From assembly GCA_031553565.1 (NCBI GenBank), contig JAVBLK010000040.1:1-60696 (forward strand): DNA of 60,696 nt, in the 5' to 3' direction. The stretch's first letter is position 1; the number at the start of each line of letters is the position of its first letter. Of this stretch, positions 1-10,200 are shown piece after piece. A program made the position numbers and the translations under genes. The DNA is from JAVBLK01 sp031553565. GTDB taxonomy: Bacteria; Bacillota; Clostridia; Christensenellales; DUVY01. The notes beneath the pieces were generated by a model. The model saw only the letters and a list, made by a program, of their open reading frames with translations. It had not been told where the DNA came from and did no database searches.

Positions 1-1
1 T

Positions 2-805
2 TACTGGGATCAGGAGACGGAGCTGTACTTCCTGCAGAGCAGGTATTATGATCCGGGCTTTGGCAGGTTTATAAACGCTGACGATGTGGCCTATTTGGAT
101 GCGGGGACCGTTAACGGGTTGAACCTGTATGCTTACTGCGGAAACAATCCGATTACCTATGTTGACGACATTGGGAATAAACCATTGCCATGGTGGGGCA
201 AAGTATTAATTGGCGTTGGCATAATAGCCCTGTTAGTTGTTCTTACATGCGTTACAGCCGGAGGCGCGACGGCCGGTTTCGCTGCAATAGGCGGGGCAAT
301 AATGGGGACAGGTGCTGCGACAGGGGCAACAGCGGCATTGGCGACAATTACAGCCGGTGCAATATTAGGCGGAGTTTTAAATGCCGGATTGAATTTGGCT
401 GCTGGCTTAATTGACAATAAGAGTTGGGGAGAAATCCTCGACATGACGGCTACCGGCTTTATGACTGGAACCATATTCGGCGCAATGGCAGGACTGGCAA
501 ATGTAGTAGCTCCTTTGTTATTTAACAGCACGGTTTTAAAGGGAGTTTTTAAAGTTGCGGCTAGTGCGTTCATTAGTTATGTAAATTATTCGTTAGACTG
601 TTTTATTGCCGGACAAGACCAATCGCCATATGGTATTATAGCATCATTGTTAATAGGAATTACAGGGCTTAGTAAAGTCGGTACGTTAATAACATCAATT
701 ACCTCTGGATTAATAACGTTAGTTGGGATATTAATAAAGAAATTTATTGACGGAATAAAAGGAGGAGAAAGTAACTATGGACAAAGAAAGCAAATATTTG
801 CTTGA
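2..805 (+). CDS. RHS-repeat protein, C-terminal end (5' truncated by window)
   Basis: The reading frame is open from the window edge, so this is the last 267 residues of a larger protein. The first 55 residues carry the RHS core signature: SRYYDPGFGRFINADD, then NLYAYCGNNPITYVDD. In RHS/YD-repeat polymorphic toxins this motif closes the sugar-shell-like cage and is followed by a variable C-terminal effector domain. Here the variable part (about 210 residues) is glycine/alanine-rich and strongly hydrophobic, with several possible membrane helices, and no nuclease or deaminase motif is visible. The stop lies inside the next gene (29-bp overlap), the usual toxin-immunity arrangement. The toxin assignment is inference. 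The first part of the tail, rich in GG and GA pairs, may be a pre-toxin region rather than the toxin itself. Confidence 0.75.
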   Translation, partial: YWDQETELYFLQSRYYDPGFGRFINADDVAYLDAGTVNGLNLYAYCGNNPITYVDDIGNKPLPWWGKVLIGVGIIALLVVLTCVTAGGATAGFAAIGGAIMGTGAATGATAALATITAGAILGGVLNAGLNLAAGLIDNKSWGEILDMTATGFMTGTIFGAMAGLANVVAPLLFNSTVLKGVFKVAASAFISYVNYSLDCFIAGQDQSPYGIIASLLIGITGLSKVGTLITSITSGLITLVGILIKKFIDGIKGGESNYGQRKQIFA

Positions 806-1223
806 CGCAAAAAAAAATATGTTGTTCATTATTTTTGCTATTATTTTGTTTATTTGCGGGATAATTGGCTTAAGTTATGCAGCTTATGATTCTTTTAAAT
901 ATACTATGCGGGTAGAAGGTGTAATTGTTAATATAATTGAAGAAAAAGATTATGGTTTTACGGCCAAACAAACTGTGTATTGGGCAGAGGCAGAATACTG
1001 TGTTGAGGGCAAGACTTATACTGTTATTTCATCTAAACATACTAGCAAAAAAGACACTATAATTATAGGTAATAAAGTTGAAATACAATATTTGAAAGAC
1101 AATCCCCAAAAAGCAGATATTGTAGATCCTTTAACCTGGGTAGGATTTGTTATTGGTGGGATTTTTTTGGTTTCATCAATACTTTGGGGTACTTTTTTAA
1201 TTCGCGCAAAGCGTAAAGGATAA
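777..1223 (+). CDS. DUF3592-like two-helix membrane protein, candidate RHS immunity protein
   Basis: This 148-aa protein has a hydrophobic helix at about residues 15-37, an extracytoplasmic beta-rich segment (residues 45-110, including VEGVIVNIIEE and VEIQYLKDNPQKADI) and a second helix at about 120-142. That layout and the GxV.....Y.....NP pattern resemble the DUF3592 family, whose function is unknown. A good Shine-Dalgarno (GGAGG, about 8 nt upstream) supports the ATG at 777. The gene starts 29 bp before the RHS gene ends, so the two are translationally coupled. By analogy with polymorphic toxin loci it may neutralise the RHS C-terminus in the membrane. That role is inferred only from position and membrane topology. 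Confidence 0.6.
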   Translation: MDKESKYLLDAKKNMLFIIFAIILFICGIIGLSYAAYDSFKYTMRVEGVIVNIIEEKDYGFTAKQTVYWAEAEYCVEGKTYTVISSKHTSKKDTIIIGNKVEIQYLKDNPQKADIVDPLTWVGFVIGGIFLVSSILWGTFLIRAKRKG

Positions 1224-1330
1224 ATGGTCAGGGGGGACGTTTACCTTGACAGGGAATAGCAGGTATGATAAAAGGCTCTATGTCAAATGTTGGGGTGGGG
1301 TCAGTACAATTGAATTGAAGCAAGTGTGCG

Positions 1331-1370
1331 ATATTGGTGTGAAGGGTACCCTTCACACCAATATTTTTTT
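1331..1370 (+). terminator. 34-bp perfect palindrome followed by a T run
   Basis: Positions 1331-1347 are the exact reverse complement of 1348-1364, and six further T residues follow to 1370. The hairpin would be very stable and sits just after the DUF3592-like gene, so it probably works as an intrinsic terminator. Because it has no loop bases at its centre, it could also be a cruciform or a DNA-binding site linked to the adjacent transposon remnant. Confidence 0.6.
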
Positions 1371-1381
1371 GGGGGGACGGG

Positions 1382-1653
1382 TCAGTGAGCGCAGCAGTGG
1401 AGTATGCGGTTACGGAAGCGGTCGAAGTTACGGAAGCCGTAAGCGTTGCGTTTGATGACCTTGATCTTGTTATTGGTGCCTTCCGTAAAGCCGTTGGGTA
1501 GGGGTGATCAAGGGAATTGAGGATTTCATTGAACCAGTTGGTAAACACGGTTATGCAGTCGGTAAATTCCGGCAGGCCGCTTTCCTGTGCTGTCAGGATC
1601 CAGCTGCGGAGCAAGGCTCTGCCTTGGCCGAGCTTTCGCAGTTCACCGCTTGC
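1382..1653 (-). pseudogene. ISL3-family transposase C-terminal remnant, frameshifted
   Basis: On the minus strand one frame reads from a stop codon near 1656 through LRSWILTAQESGLPEF to NSLDHPY. A one-base shift is then needed to continue with NGFTEGTNNKIKVIKRNAYG, FRNFDRFRNRILHCCAH and a stop at 1382-1384. The G.TEGTNNKIKVIKR..YG.RNF..FR.R block is the hallmark C-terminus of ISL3-type transposases. The N-terminal four-fifths of the protein, including most of the DDE catalytic core, is absent. It is therefore a dead fragment of about 90 codons, left near the RHS locus where mobile elements often accumulate. Confidence 0.8.
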
Positions 1654-1876
1654 TTAACGAAACCGCTTTTATTTTCTGATAAGGGGCACCACATTGTGCG
1701 TTCTAAGTATAAACAAAAATACAGATAGTAAGAACATAAGATACTATGTTTTTTTTCGTTTATTACTTATAACTAAAGCAAAGCGCATTATGCTTGGAAG
1801 ACTACAAATTTACAGTCGCCGAGTATTTTAGCTTTTAATATATTGTAACGTAAGAGTTACAACCAAGGAGGGAACT
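1654..1876. other. Gap upstream of the first GH3 gene
   Basis: This AT-rich stretch leads into the GH3 gene. The only clear element is the Shine-Dalgarno AAGGAGGG at about 1865-1872. No convincing promoter pair could be assigned. Confidence 0.4.
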
Positions 1877-4800
1877 ATGAGTAAGACAAGGACATTTGGC
1901 AAAAGGATAATGCTAATAATAATTGCCGCGATGTTGTCAATTGTCAGCGCCTTTTCGTTTGCGGCATGCAAAACAAAAGGGGTTGAAGAAACTTTAGTGT
2001 CGGTGACGGGCACAAAATCGGGCTTTCTTGAAAACAAAGGCAAGTTCTTTACAGATTACGCAACACAGAACGAGCAAAGGATTGAGGCGCAAAAACTCAG
2101 CATTAAGCTGGCCGAAGAGGGCTTTACAATGCTGAAAAATGCGGACAATGCGTTGCCGCTAGAGAAAAGCGAGAGAAATGTCACGTTGTTCGGCGTACAT
2201 AGCGTCAATATGATCAGGGGTGGGATAGGCTCTGGCGCCGGAAGTGCAGTTAACGTTGCGGGAGTGGTTGCATCTTCGCAGCTTCCTGACGCGCTGGAGT
2301 CGGCGGGTTTTAGGTTGAATCAAAGAACGATTGCGCTTTATCAGCAATTTACAACAGGGGCGGCGCCTGATGCGAACGGTAAATATAATACTCGCACATC
2401 GCGAATTATCGATCCCGAGGTACCTCAGGCATACTATACATCTGCGATTACCAGCACTTACGGCGCATATAACGATGCTGCTATTCTTACGTTTTCGCGA
2501 ATCGGGGCCGAGAATATCGACTTGCTTACGAATAGTGTGCCGGGTCGTAATTATGCAAGCGATGACAATCATTACTTGGAACTTGACCTAGACGAGCAGG
2601 CATTGGTAAAACACGCTAAGCAATATTTTAATAAGGTTATTGTGTTAATCAATTCTTCTAATATAATGCAAATACCTGAACTTGCGGAAAACAAGACGAC
2701 GGACAATCTTGGCGTTGATGCAATTCTTTGGGTAGGCGGCGTCGGCAATAACGGGCCTGACGCGATAGCGAGTATATTAAAAGGAGATGTTAATCCATCC
2801 GGCCACACTGTAGATCTGTGGGCGAAAGATTTTACAAAAGCTCCTACATGGACTAACGTGGGCAGAAATTCTCAAAATAAAGACGCGGCTGGAAATCGTC
2901 TAGATGTCTTCTATTATGAAAACAATGGCGCGAAAAAGATGGATTTTACAAGTATCGAATATCGCGAAGACATTTATATGGGCTATCGTTATTATGAAAC
3001 TGCCGCAACGGATATGAACGCCAAAGAAAAAGGCAGCGGGGAAACATGGTATAACCAGCAAGTTTTATTCCCGTTTGGGTATGGATTATCTTATACGACC
3101 TTTAAGTGGGAGATGGAGAAAGATATTGCAGCAAAGGCCAACATTACCGCCGCCAACCAAACCGTGACACTAAAAATCAAAGTCACCAATACTGGTAAAG
3201 TAGCAGGCAAAGATGTTGTGCAGATTTATTATAATCCTCCGTATTCCAAAGGCGGCATAGAGAAAGCGTCGGCCAATCTTGTCGAGTTTGGTAAAACCCA
3301 AATGCTGCGTCCAGGAGAAAGTGAAGTTCTGACGATTTCTTTTGTTGCGCAGGACATGGCTTCTTTTGATTGGGATGATAAGAACAACAACGGATTTAAG
3401 GGTTATGAGTTAGAAAAAGGCGATTACAATATTTCGGTTCGCCGCAATTCTCACGATTCTGTTCTGTCGGTTACAAGGAAAATTAAAGATACGATTAAGT
3501 GTGAAACAGATTACTATTCAGGCAACAAAATAGAACCCTTGTTTGTTGACCAATTTGCCAGTGTGAATGCCTCGTTATTGAGCAATCTGGTTTCGAGAGA
3601 AAACGGGTTGGATCAACCGAAGGCCGCATCCAAAGCTGATCGGACGCTTACGCCGACGGAAGCAAATGAGTTCTATAATCAGCAAACATATTATCCATAT
3701 CAAGACAAGTCAACGGATCCGTGGTATGTATCGGCAGTGCCTTCTACTTGGAATCAAGCGAACCGTGCGGTTAGCACCAGCAATTCTGATTTCCCGATAA
3801 AACTTCAGGATATGTCGGGGATTCCGTATACTGAACCTACTAAGAATGCAAACGGCGTCATGACTGCTCCGACCGATGAAAACACCAAGAAATGGGAAGC
3901 TTTTATGAACCAGTTCAGCTGGGAGGAACTGCGTCAGCTGGCGGCCAATGGAACCGGAATCGGCGGACGGTCATTTGCCAGATATTTTGGTGTAGCCGCT
4001 GACAGCAACACAGAAGGATCGTTCCAAATCGGCGGCGGCATGCTGTGGCCTACGGCGCCGATAACTTCCGCTACATATAACAAGGAATTGGCGGGAGAGA
4101 TGGGAAGGCAGCTTGGTAATGAGGGTCTTTTTAACGGCAGGCAGCAGTGGCATGGTCCTGCGGTTAACACGCATCGTTCACCATTTTCGGGACGCAATTT
4201 TGAGTATTATTCTGAGGACGGTGTGCAGGCGGCAAAAATGATAGCGGAAGTCTCATTTGGTGTGTACAGCAAGGGAATCAACGCTACGATCAAGCATTTT
4301 TTCTTAAATGACCAAGAATCGTATCGTGCGGATTATGGCGGAATTGCGACTTGGGCGACCGAACAAGCAATGAGAGAAATATATTTGAAGCCATTCGAAG
4401 CGACGTTCAAACAGGGCCGCGCCCAGATGTTTATGTCATCTTTCAATCGTATCGGCAAGCAAGTCACAGCTGCGAACTTTGCGGTACACGAAAGACTTTT
4501 GCGCCAGGAATGGGGCTTTAGCGGTTCGTCTGTTACTGACGCGTGGGCAAAAGATTATGTTCCGCTCAATCTTATGGTGCGTGCTGGCGACTCGCTGCCG
4601 CTCGGCGGCGGTGATACCGGCTTTCCGCAGGGCAGGGTTACCGAAGGCGTCTGGGATGCTGTGGCTAAGACCGTAAAGGTACCTACAATAGCAACGCCGG
4701 CGGTTAGCACGCCATATACAGATACGATTGCCTCTCCTACGCACTATTATGCGGTTCGTAAATCTGCGCAGCGCACATTGCGCACAAGAGCGAACGCATC

Positions 4801-5713
4801 AACTGTCAGAAACGGTTTTGTAGCGGGTGCCGAGCATGAAATAAAGGTGATAGCGGGAATATACAACAGTTTGTCAGTTGAAATACCTGAAAATAGGGCG
4901 GCAGCGATAGTTCTTGCGTCCGGTGCGACGTGGCCTGCCAGCATGGATACGGCCAGCGGGAGATTAGTAGGCACTCCGTTCGTCGGCACGGGATCGAACA
5001 CGCGTCCGACAAAGATCTATGAGGACGCAAGCGTCGGCTGGGTTGCTCAGGATTCAAGCGGAGGTATACCGTTCCGCTATACTGATGTTTCTTCGCAAGT
5101 CGGGCAGAGTTTCCCGGTCAATGTAAACATTAATGCGGACACTTGGGTTACATCTGCAGCGGTAATGAATGTTAAGGTAGAAAGCGCGCTGCATTATAAC
5201 GGCGCTCCGATCGGCCAGGAAATTTCTATAAAGTCCGGCCAAGTGCAGAATGCGAAAATCAATGCGCCCTACTTTAAATATATGGACAAGATGAGAATAA
5301 ACAGCAATACGAACACTGACAGGGTAATAAATTATTATGCATCGGCAACACCGTTTGCAGGTAGGACGTTCTGGCATAGAAATGAAGATAAGTCGGCGGC
5401 AGATATTATCACGCGGCCGATTGGCGAGCTTCCGATAAAGTATGAATATAAGTTTAAAGTCGAAGGCTTGCCGTCGGGATTGACGTGGACACCCGAATAT
5501 GAATCTATCATGGGATTTGCCGGCAGAGGCGCCTATGACGTCAACACAAGCGGCAAGGTTACGGGGTCGACGACAATGGTCGGAGACCACGCAGTGACTA
5601 TCACGTTATTTATTCCGTGGGTAGCCGCAAGCAACCCGTGGATGACGCCTTCTAACAACACAACTAATTATATTGCTTATGCCCAAACATTTAACCTGAA
5701 AGTTACTGCATAA
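1877..5713 (+). CDS. Circularly permuted GH3 glycosidase, lipoprotein, with long C-terminal extension
   Basis: This 1278-aa protein begins with a lipoprotein signal whose lipobox ends FAAC (Cys31), so it should be anchored on the outer face of the membrane. Its domain order is reversed relative to ordinary GH3 enzymes. The GH3 C-terminal-type sandwich comes first (from residue 65; LAEEGFTMLKNADNALPL). The fibronectin-like domain follows (LFPFGYGLSYTTF near 398, AGKDVVQIYY). The catalytic barrel is last (residues 675-960), with NTHRSPFSGRNFEYYSED near 764, IKHFFLNDQES near 805 and the predicted nucleophile Asp888 in SVTDAW. Reversed order is known for some rumen beta-glucosidases of Ruminococcus and Butyrivibrio. 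The last 300 residues have no GH3 counterpart; residues 1195-1275 resemble an He_PIG-type Ig domain (LPSGLTW...GKVTGSTTMVGDHAVT). Substrate could be a beta-glucoside or beta-xyloside. A Shine-Dalgarno AAGGAGGG precedes the ATG. Confidence 0.88.
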   Translation: MSKTRTFGKRIMLIIIAAMLSIVSAFSFAACKTKGVEETLVSVTGTKSGFLENKGKFFTDYATQNEQRIEAQKLSIKLAEEGFTMLKNADNALPLEKSERNVTLFGVHSVNMIRGGIGSGAGSAVNVAGVVASSQLPDALESAGFRLNQRTIALYQQFTTGAAPDANGKYNTRTSRIIDPEVPQAYYTSAITSTYGAYNDAAILTFSRIGAENIDLLTNSVPGRNYASDDNHYLELDLDEQALVKHAKQYFNKVIVLINSSNIMQIPELAENKTTDNLGVDAILWVGGVGNNGPDAIASILKGDVNPSGHTVDLWAKDFTKAPTWTNVGRNSQNKDAAGNRLDVFYYENNGAKKMDFTSIEYREDIYMGYRYYETAATDMNAKEKGSGETWYNQQVLFPFGYGLSYTTFKWEMEKDIAAKANITAANQTVTLKIKVTNTGKVAGKDVVQIYYNPPYSKGGIEKASANLVEFGKTQMLRPGESEVLTISFVAQDMASFDWDDKNNNGFKGYELEKGDYNISVRRNSHDSVLSVTRKIKDTIKCETDYYSGNKIEPLFVDQFASVNASLLSNLVSRENGLDQPKAASKADRTLTPTEANEFYNQQTYYPYQDKSTDPWYVSAVPSTWNQANRAVSTSNSDFPIKLQDMSGIPYTEPTKNANGVMTAPTDENTKKWEAFMNQFSWEELRQLAANGTGIGGRSFARYFGVAADSNTEGSFQIGGGMLWPTAPITSATYNKELAGEMGRQLGNEGLFNGRQQWHGPAVNTHRSPFSGRNFEYYSEDGVQAAKMIAEVSFGVYSKGINATIKHFFLNDQESYRADYGGIATWATEQAMREIYLKPFEATFKQGRAQMFMSSFNRIGKQVTAANFAVHERLLRQEWGFSGSSVTDAWAKDYVPLNLMVRAGDSLPLGGGDTGFPQGRVTEGVWDAVAKTVKVPTIATPAVSTPYTDTIASPTHYYAVRKSAQRTLRTRANASTVRNGFVAGAEHEIKVIAGIYNSLSVEIPENRAAAIVLASGATWPASMDTASGRLVGTPFVGTGSNTRPTKIYEDASVGWVAQDSSGGIPFRYTDVSSQVGQSFPVNVNINADTWVTSAAVMNVKVESALHYNGAPIGQEISIKSGQVQNAKINAPYFKYMDKMRINSNTNTDRVINYYASATPFAGRTFWHRNEDKSAADIITRPIGELPIKYEYKFKVEGLPSGLTWTPEYESIMGFAGRGAYDVNTSGKVTGSTTMVGDHAVTITLFIPWVAASNPWMTPSNNTTNYIAYAQTFNLKVTA

Positions 5714-5738
5714 TGATAATGTCTTAATGTGACCGTTA

Positions 5739-5781
5739 GGCTTGGGTACTGACGAGCAACTTGCTTTTCAGTATCCAAGCC
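5739..5781 (+). repeat. Intercistronic hairpin between the GH3 gene and the CBM lipoprotein gene
   Basis: Positions 5739-5752 pair with 5768-5781 over 14 bp, with a single G-U pair. No T run follows, and the Shine-Dalgarno of the next gene lies 13 nt downstream. It is more likely an mRNA stability or processing element between co-transcribed genes than a full terminator. Confidence 0.5.
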
Positions 5782-5811
5782 ACCGGTTATTTTGAAGGAG
5801 GAACAGCTAGA

Positions 5812-7197
5812 ATGAAAAAAATGGGAAATTATACATTAGCAAGCAAATGGCGACTTACAGCCGTTTTGGTGACCATAGTCTTGCTGGCAGCGTTCGTATT
5901 GGCGGCGTGCGGCGAGAAAAAGGAAAGACCGGTTGAAAAGATTGCGGTGACAACACTGCCAACTAAAACAGAATACTTATTAAACGAAACTTTTAGTGTC
6001 GAGGGAGGAATCCTCACCGTCACTTATGACAACGGTACTACTGCAACTGTTCCGCTTACCGACGAAAAGGTAACGATCGCAACAGAGCCCAAAATGTCGG
6101 CGGTCGGCAAAAAAACTATTACTGTCCGCTATGGCGGTAAGAATACGAATTTTCAGATTAACGTATCGGCTGAAAGTTTTGCTGTAACGTTTAATCTTGG
6201 CAATAATACAACAGAGATTATTACGTTAGAAAAAGGTCAGATAATTGAAAGGCCGGAAAACGATCCCGTTCGCAGTGGCAGTTTCTTTGACGATTGGTAT
6301 TCCGATCCGCAAATGACTGTATTATTCGAATTTGGTAAGGCAATAACATCCGACACAACAGTGTATGCCAGATTACTCGAAGAAGGCGAGTGGATGAGGT
6401 TTTATTTTGACTATAATCAGGAATGGCTCAAGAGGCCGGAAGTGAGACAATTTGTCAAAAACGGTGAAGGTGCGGTACGTCCAACTGTCGACCCAAAACG
6501 AACCGGATACAGTTTCAGTGGCTGGTATACTGCTGTGGCGGGCGGCACAACATACACTTTTGGTACGCCTGTTGCTGTTGACAATACAAGAGTGTATGCG
6601 AGGTGGACGAGGACACCGATGGAGCCGAATTATATATTTGAAGTTGAACACATTGACCTCAAAGGAATGTCAGGGCCTAGTTGGTCGGGCAGAGTCGCCG
6701 GTATCAGCATGATATATTCAGAACCGAATTATGGCGCGAGCAACGGAAAGTTTTTGGGATATTTATATGAAAAGAGCGATAGCACAGTAATTACATTTAA
6801 AATTGTCAGCGATATCGACATTTCGAACGTTACCCTTAAACTTAGGTTGTCCATGGAAGCTTTGGGATCTCTTACGAATTGGACAATGACGTCAAACGAC
6901 TATGAAGTGGCGGTCAATGGGACGGCAGTTTCATATGCTCCGGTTGAGTTCAATAATATTCCTGCCAGCGGCGGTGACGGTGTGTTCAAAGCTCTGCAAT
7001 TTGCAGATTATACTATTTCGACAACCGTAGCACTAAATAAAGGGATCAACACAATAACGCTAACAACTATTAATTTGACTGATATGCCGGGAACGACCTT
7101 CAAGTCGATAGCGCCGCTTGTTGACTGTCTAAAGCTTACCAGTAACGATGCGGTATTTACATGGTCGGATTACTTTGATCTGCCTCAGAACATATAG
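5812..7197 (+). CDS. Lipoprotein with Ig-like and InlB-type repeats and a CBM-like C-terminus
   Basis: The ATG at 5812 is chosen because GAAGGAGG lies just upstream; an in-frame TTG at 5761 has no such signal. The 461-aa product starts with a lipoprotein signal ending LAACG. It then shows a bacterial Ig-like domain (about 40-120; TEYLLNETF...GGILTVTYDNG) and two InlB/Flg_new-type repeats (about 125-270; SGSFFDDWYSDP and GYSFSGWYTAVAGG...VYARW). The C-terminal part (about 280-450) resembles a CBM6/35-like beta-sandwich: FEVEHIDLKG at the start, then KFLGYL, LNKGINTITLT and LVDCLKLT. No catalytic domain is visible. Its position between two surface GH3 enzymes suggests a glycan-capturing partner. 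The CBM call rests on pattern only. Confidence 0.7.
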   Translation: MKKMGNYTLASKWRLTAVLVTIVLLAAFVLAACGEKKERPVEKIAVTTLPTKTEYLLNETFSVEGGILTVTYDNGTTATVPLTDEKVTIATEPKMSAVGKKTITVRYGGKNTNFQINVSAESFAVTFNLGNNTTEIITLEKGQIIERPENDPVRSGSFFDDWYSDPQMTVLFEFGKAITSDTTVYARLLEEGEWMRFYFDYNQEWLKRPEVRQFVKNGEGAVRPTVDPKRTGYSFSGWYTAVAGGTTYTFGTPVAVDNTRVYARWTRTPMEPNYIFEVEHIDLKGMSGPSWSGRVAGISMIYSEPNYGASNGKFLGYLYEKSDSTVITFKIVSDIDISNVTLKLRLSMEALGSLTNWTMTSNDYEVAVNGTAVSYAPVEFNNIPASGGDGVFKALQFADYTISTTVALNKGINTITLTTINLTDMPGTTFKSIAPLVDCLKLTSNDAVFTWSDYFDLPQNI

Positions 7198-7235
7198 CGT
7201 GCGGTATAATCAGGGAAATTTTAGGAGATAAGATT

Positions 7236-10200
7236 TTGAAGAAAAAAACTCTAGTATGGATGATAGTGTCTGCCGTGTCGCTTGCCCTAGTGCTTACTGT
7301 TAACATTTTGGCGACAACAATGCTATATTCCGTGCTTAACATGGTAATGCCCGGCGGCGGAATAAGGGCAAGGTATGCAGACGGCATAGAACCCATTTAC
7401 GTCAGCGATTTTGAAAGTAAAGCTGATGCGTATCAAGGTGCCAGAGACTTTAACGTCAAGCTGGCAGAGGAAGGCATTGTTTTGCTAAAAAACAAGAATA
7501 ACGCGCTCCCGATTTATACCCCGCAATCTACTGCCGATAAAAAAACAGCCGATATGCCTATGGTCAGTATTTTTGGGAAAAACAGCGTGGACCTGGCTTA
7601 TGGCGGCACAGGATCTGGAGAGGCCAATACGTCGAACGTTATTAATTTATATAAAGCGCTTGGGGATGCAGGTTATAATATAAATCCCACCCTTAAAGCG
7701 TTTTATGAGAATACGAGTACATCTGCGGGCGGTTCGGGGAAAAAGAGAGAGCCGTATAAAGGAGGTCTTGACAAAGGAGACACGGTATATTTATCAACGG
7801 CAGAAACGCCGCAGTCAATGTATACAGAAAATGTTAAAAGCAGCTATTCCCAATACAGCGACGCAGCATTTATTGTATTTACGCGCATTGCCGGCGAAGG
7901 ATTTGATCTCCCGCGCTCGATGAATGACCCTGATGTCGTCGGGGCCAGAAATCCGGACGATCATTTTCTTCAGCTTGACGCAAACGAAACGGCGCTGCTG
8001 GCAGCCGTATGCGCCGCTCCATTCAAAAAAGTAATTGTGCTGTTGAATGTTGCAACGTCGATGGAGTTGGGCTTTTTGGAAAATCCCGCATATTATGCGT
8101 ATCAAAGCAAAATAGACGCTGCTATTTGGATGGGTTTTCCCGGAGAGACTGGTACGGTTGCTCTTGGAAACATTCTTAACGGGAACGTAAATCCATCGGG
8201 AAGAACAGTCGATACTTACGCCTATGATTTCAAAAAGGATCCTACATGGAATAATTTCGGTGATAACCGTATTACTGGAAACTATAAAAAAGGAATTTTA
8301 GGCGGTGATCAGTACTACACAATGAATGGGACGAATCGCCAGATCGAATTCTACTATTTTGTCCACTACGAAGAAAATATTTATTTCGGATATCGGTATT
8401 ATGAAACCCGTGCTGTCCAACCGGCACAGGGCGATGCGCCGACGTGGTACGAAGATAATGTTGTTTACCCTTTCGGGCACGGAATGTCATATACGCAATT
8501 TAGTTGGGAAATAGACGATAAATCCGGAATCGAAAACAAAACGATAGCTAAGGATCAAAAATATACTGTAAAAGTCAAGGTTACAAATAACGGCTCCGTC
8601 GCGGGCAAGGACGTGGTTCAGTTGTACGGACATGCGCCTTACACTGCAGGGGGCCTTGAAAAACCAGACGCTGTTTTGCTGGATTTTGCTAAAACAGACA
8701 TAATTGAGCCGGGTAATTATGAAGTTGTTGAGTTAGTCTGCGATCCCTATTATTTAGCATCGTATGACAATAAGGACGCGAATGCGAACGGCTTCAAGGG
8801 ATATGAAATTGAGGCGGGGAACGGCTATCAACTTCGCATAAACCGCAATTCACACGATACCGTGTTTACTATTCCTTTTGTTTCCGCAAGTATTCGCTAT
8901 GACAAAGATCCCGTTACCGATTATTCGGTTAAGAATCTTTACACAGGGCAAGCTGATTACTTTAACTCGGATACGCAGCTTTCTACTTGTCTGTCGCGTG
9001 CGAATTGGAATACGACATGGCCGACATCTCCGACCGACGAAAGCGATCGTTTGGCAACAAAGGGTTTTATAAACGCTTTAAAGGATATGAAGCATAACAA
9101 TCCGAACAACTACGATAACATTGAGATGCCTCTCTTCGAAGAAAAAAACGATCTTGTGCTTCGCGATTTGTTGTTCGATGACAACGGTAAAGAACTAGAT
9201 AATGACGGCGACGGTATTCCAACTGCCGATTATAAAGATGATCGGTGGGAACTGTTGCTTGATAAAGCTAAAATTAAGGACTTAAGAAGGCTGCACGATT
9301 ATGCAAGTTATCATACTGAGGCAGTAAGCGATATCGGTTTGCCGCGGACAAACGTTGCGGACGGGCCTGTCGGTTGGGTATGCTTTATGGACTCAACAAC
9401 ATTTTATGGAACATGCTCGTATGTCGCTCAATCGGTTGTTGCGTCGACATGGAATCAGAAACTTATTGAAGAGTTCGGGATATCTGTAGGCAACGAAGGA
9501 CTTGCCGGCAATGAAAAGGGCGATGGCATGCCCTATTCAGGATGGTATGCCCCTGGTGCCAATACGCACCGTAGCCCATTCGGCGGCAGAAATTTTGAGT
9601 ATTATTCGGAAGATCCGCTTCTCGCTGGAAAAGCAGCGGCGGCTCAAATCAAAGGCGTGCGGAGTAGAGGGGTTTTTGCTTTTATCAAGCATTTTGCGGT
9701 CAATGATCAGGAGACGCATCGTTCGTCAGGTGGAGATTGCTCTTGGTTGACCGAACAATCATTACGGGAGATTTATCTGAGGCCTTTTGAAATTGCCGTT
9801 AAAGAAGGCGGTGCTTCCGCGTTAATGACATCTTTTAACCGTATTGGCACGCGTTGGACGGGCGGAGATTACAGATTGCTTACAGAGATACTCCGCAACG
9901 AATGGGGATTTAGAGGTGCGGTAATCAACGATTTCAACACTAACCCCGACTATATGGATAGCAGGCAAATGGCATATGCTGGCGGCGATATGAATCTCGC
10001 CACACTTCCTGTGCCGTGGTGTGACGAATCATCGGCGGCCGATGTTCACATATTGCGTCAGTGTGTGAAAAATATATGCTATACAATAGTCAATTCTAAT
10101 GCTATGAATGGCGAGATCATTGGCTACCGGCTGCCTATTTGGACTATTTGTATGATCGTTTTCGATTGCATGCTTCTTGCCGGACTTGCAACATGGGGCG

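Noticed and set aside
1246..1728. Plus-strand ORFs of 69 and 74 aa near the transposase remnant
   Set aside because: They run antisense to the ISL3 remnant and through the palindrome and have no protein-like character.
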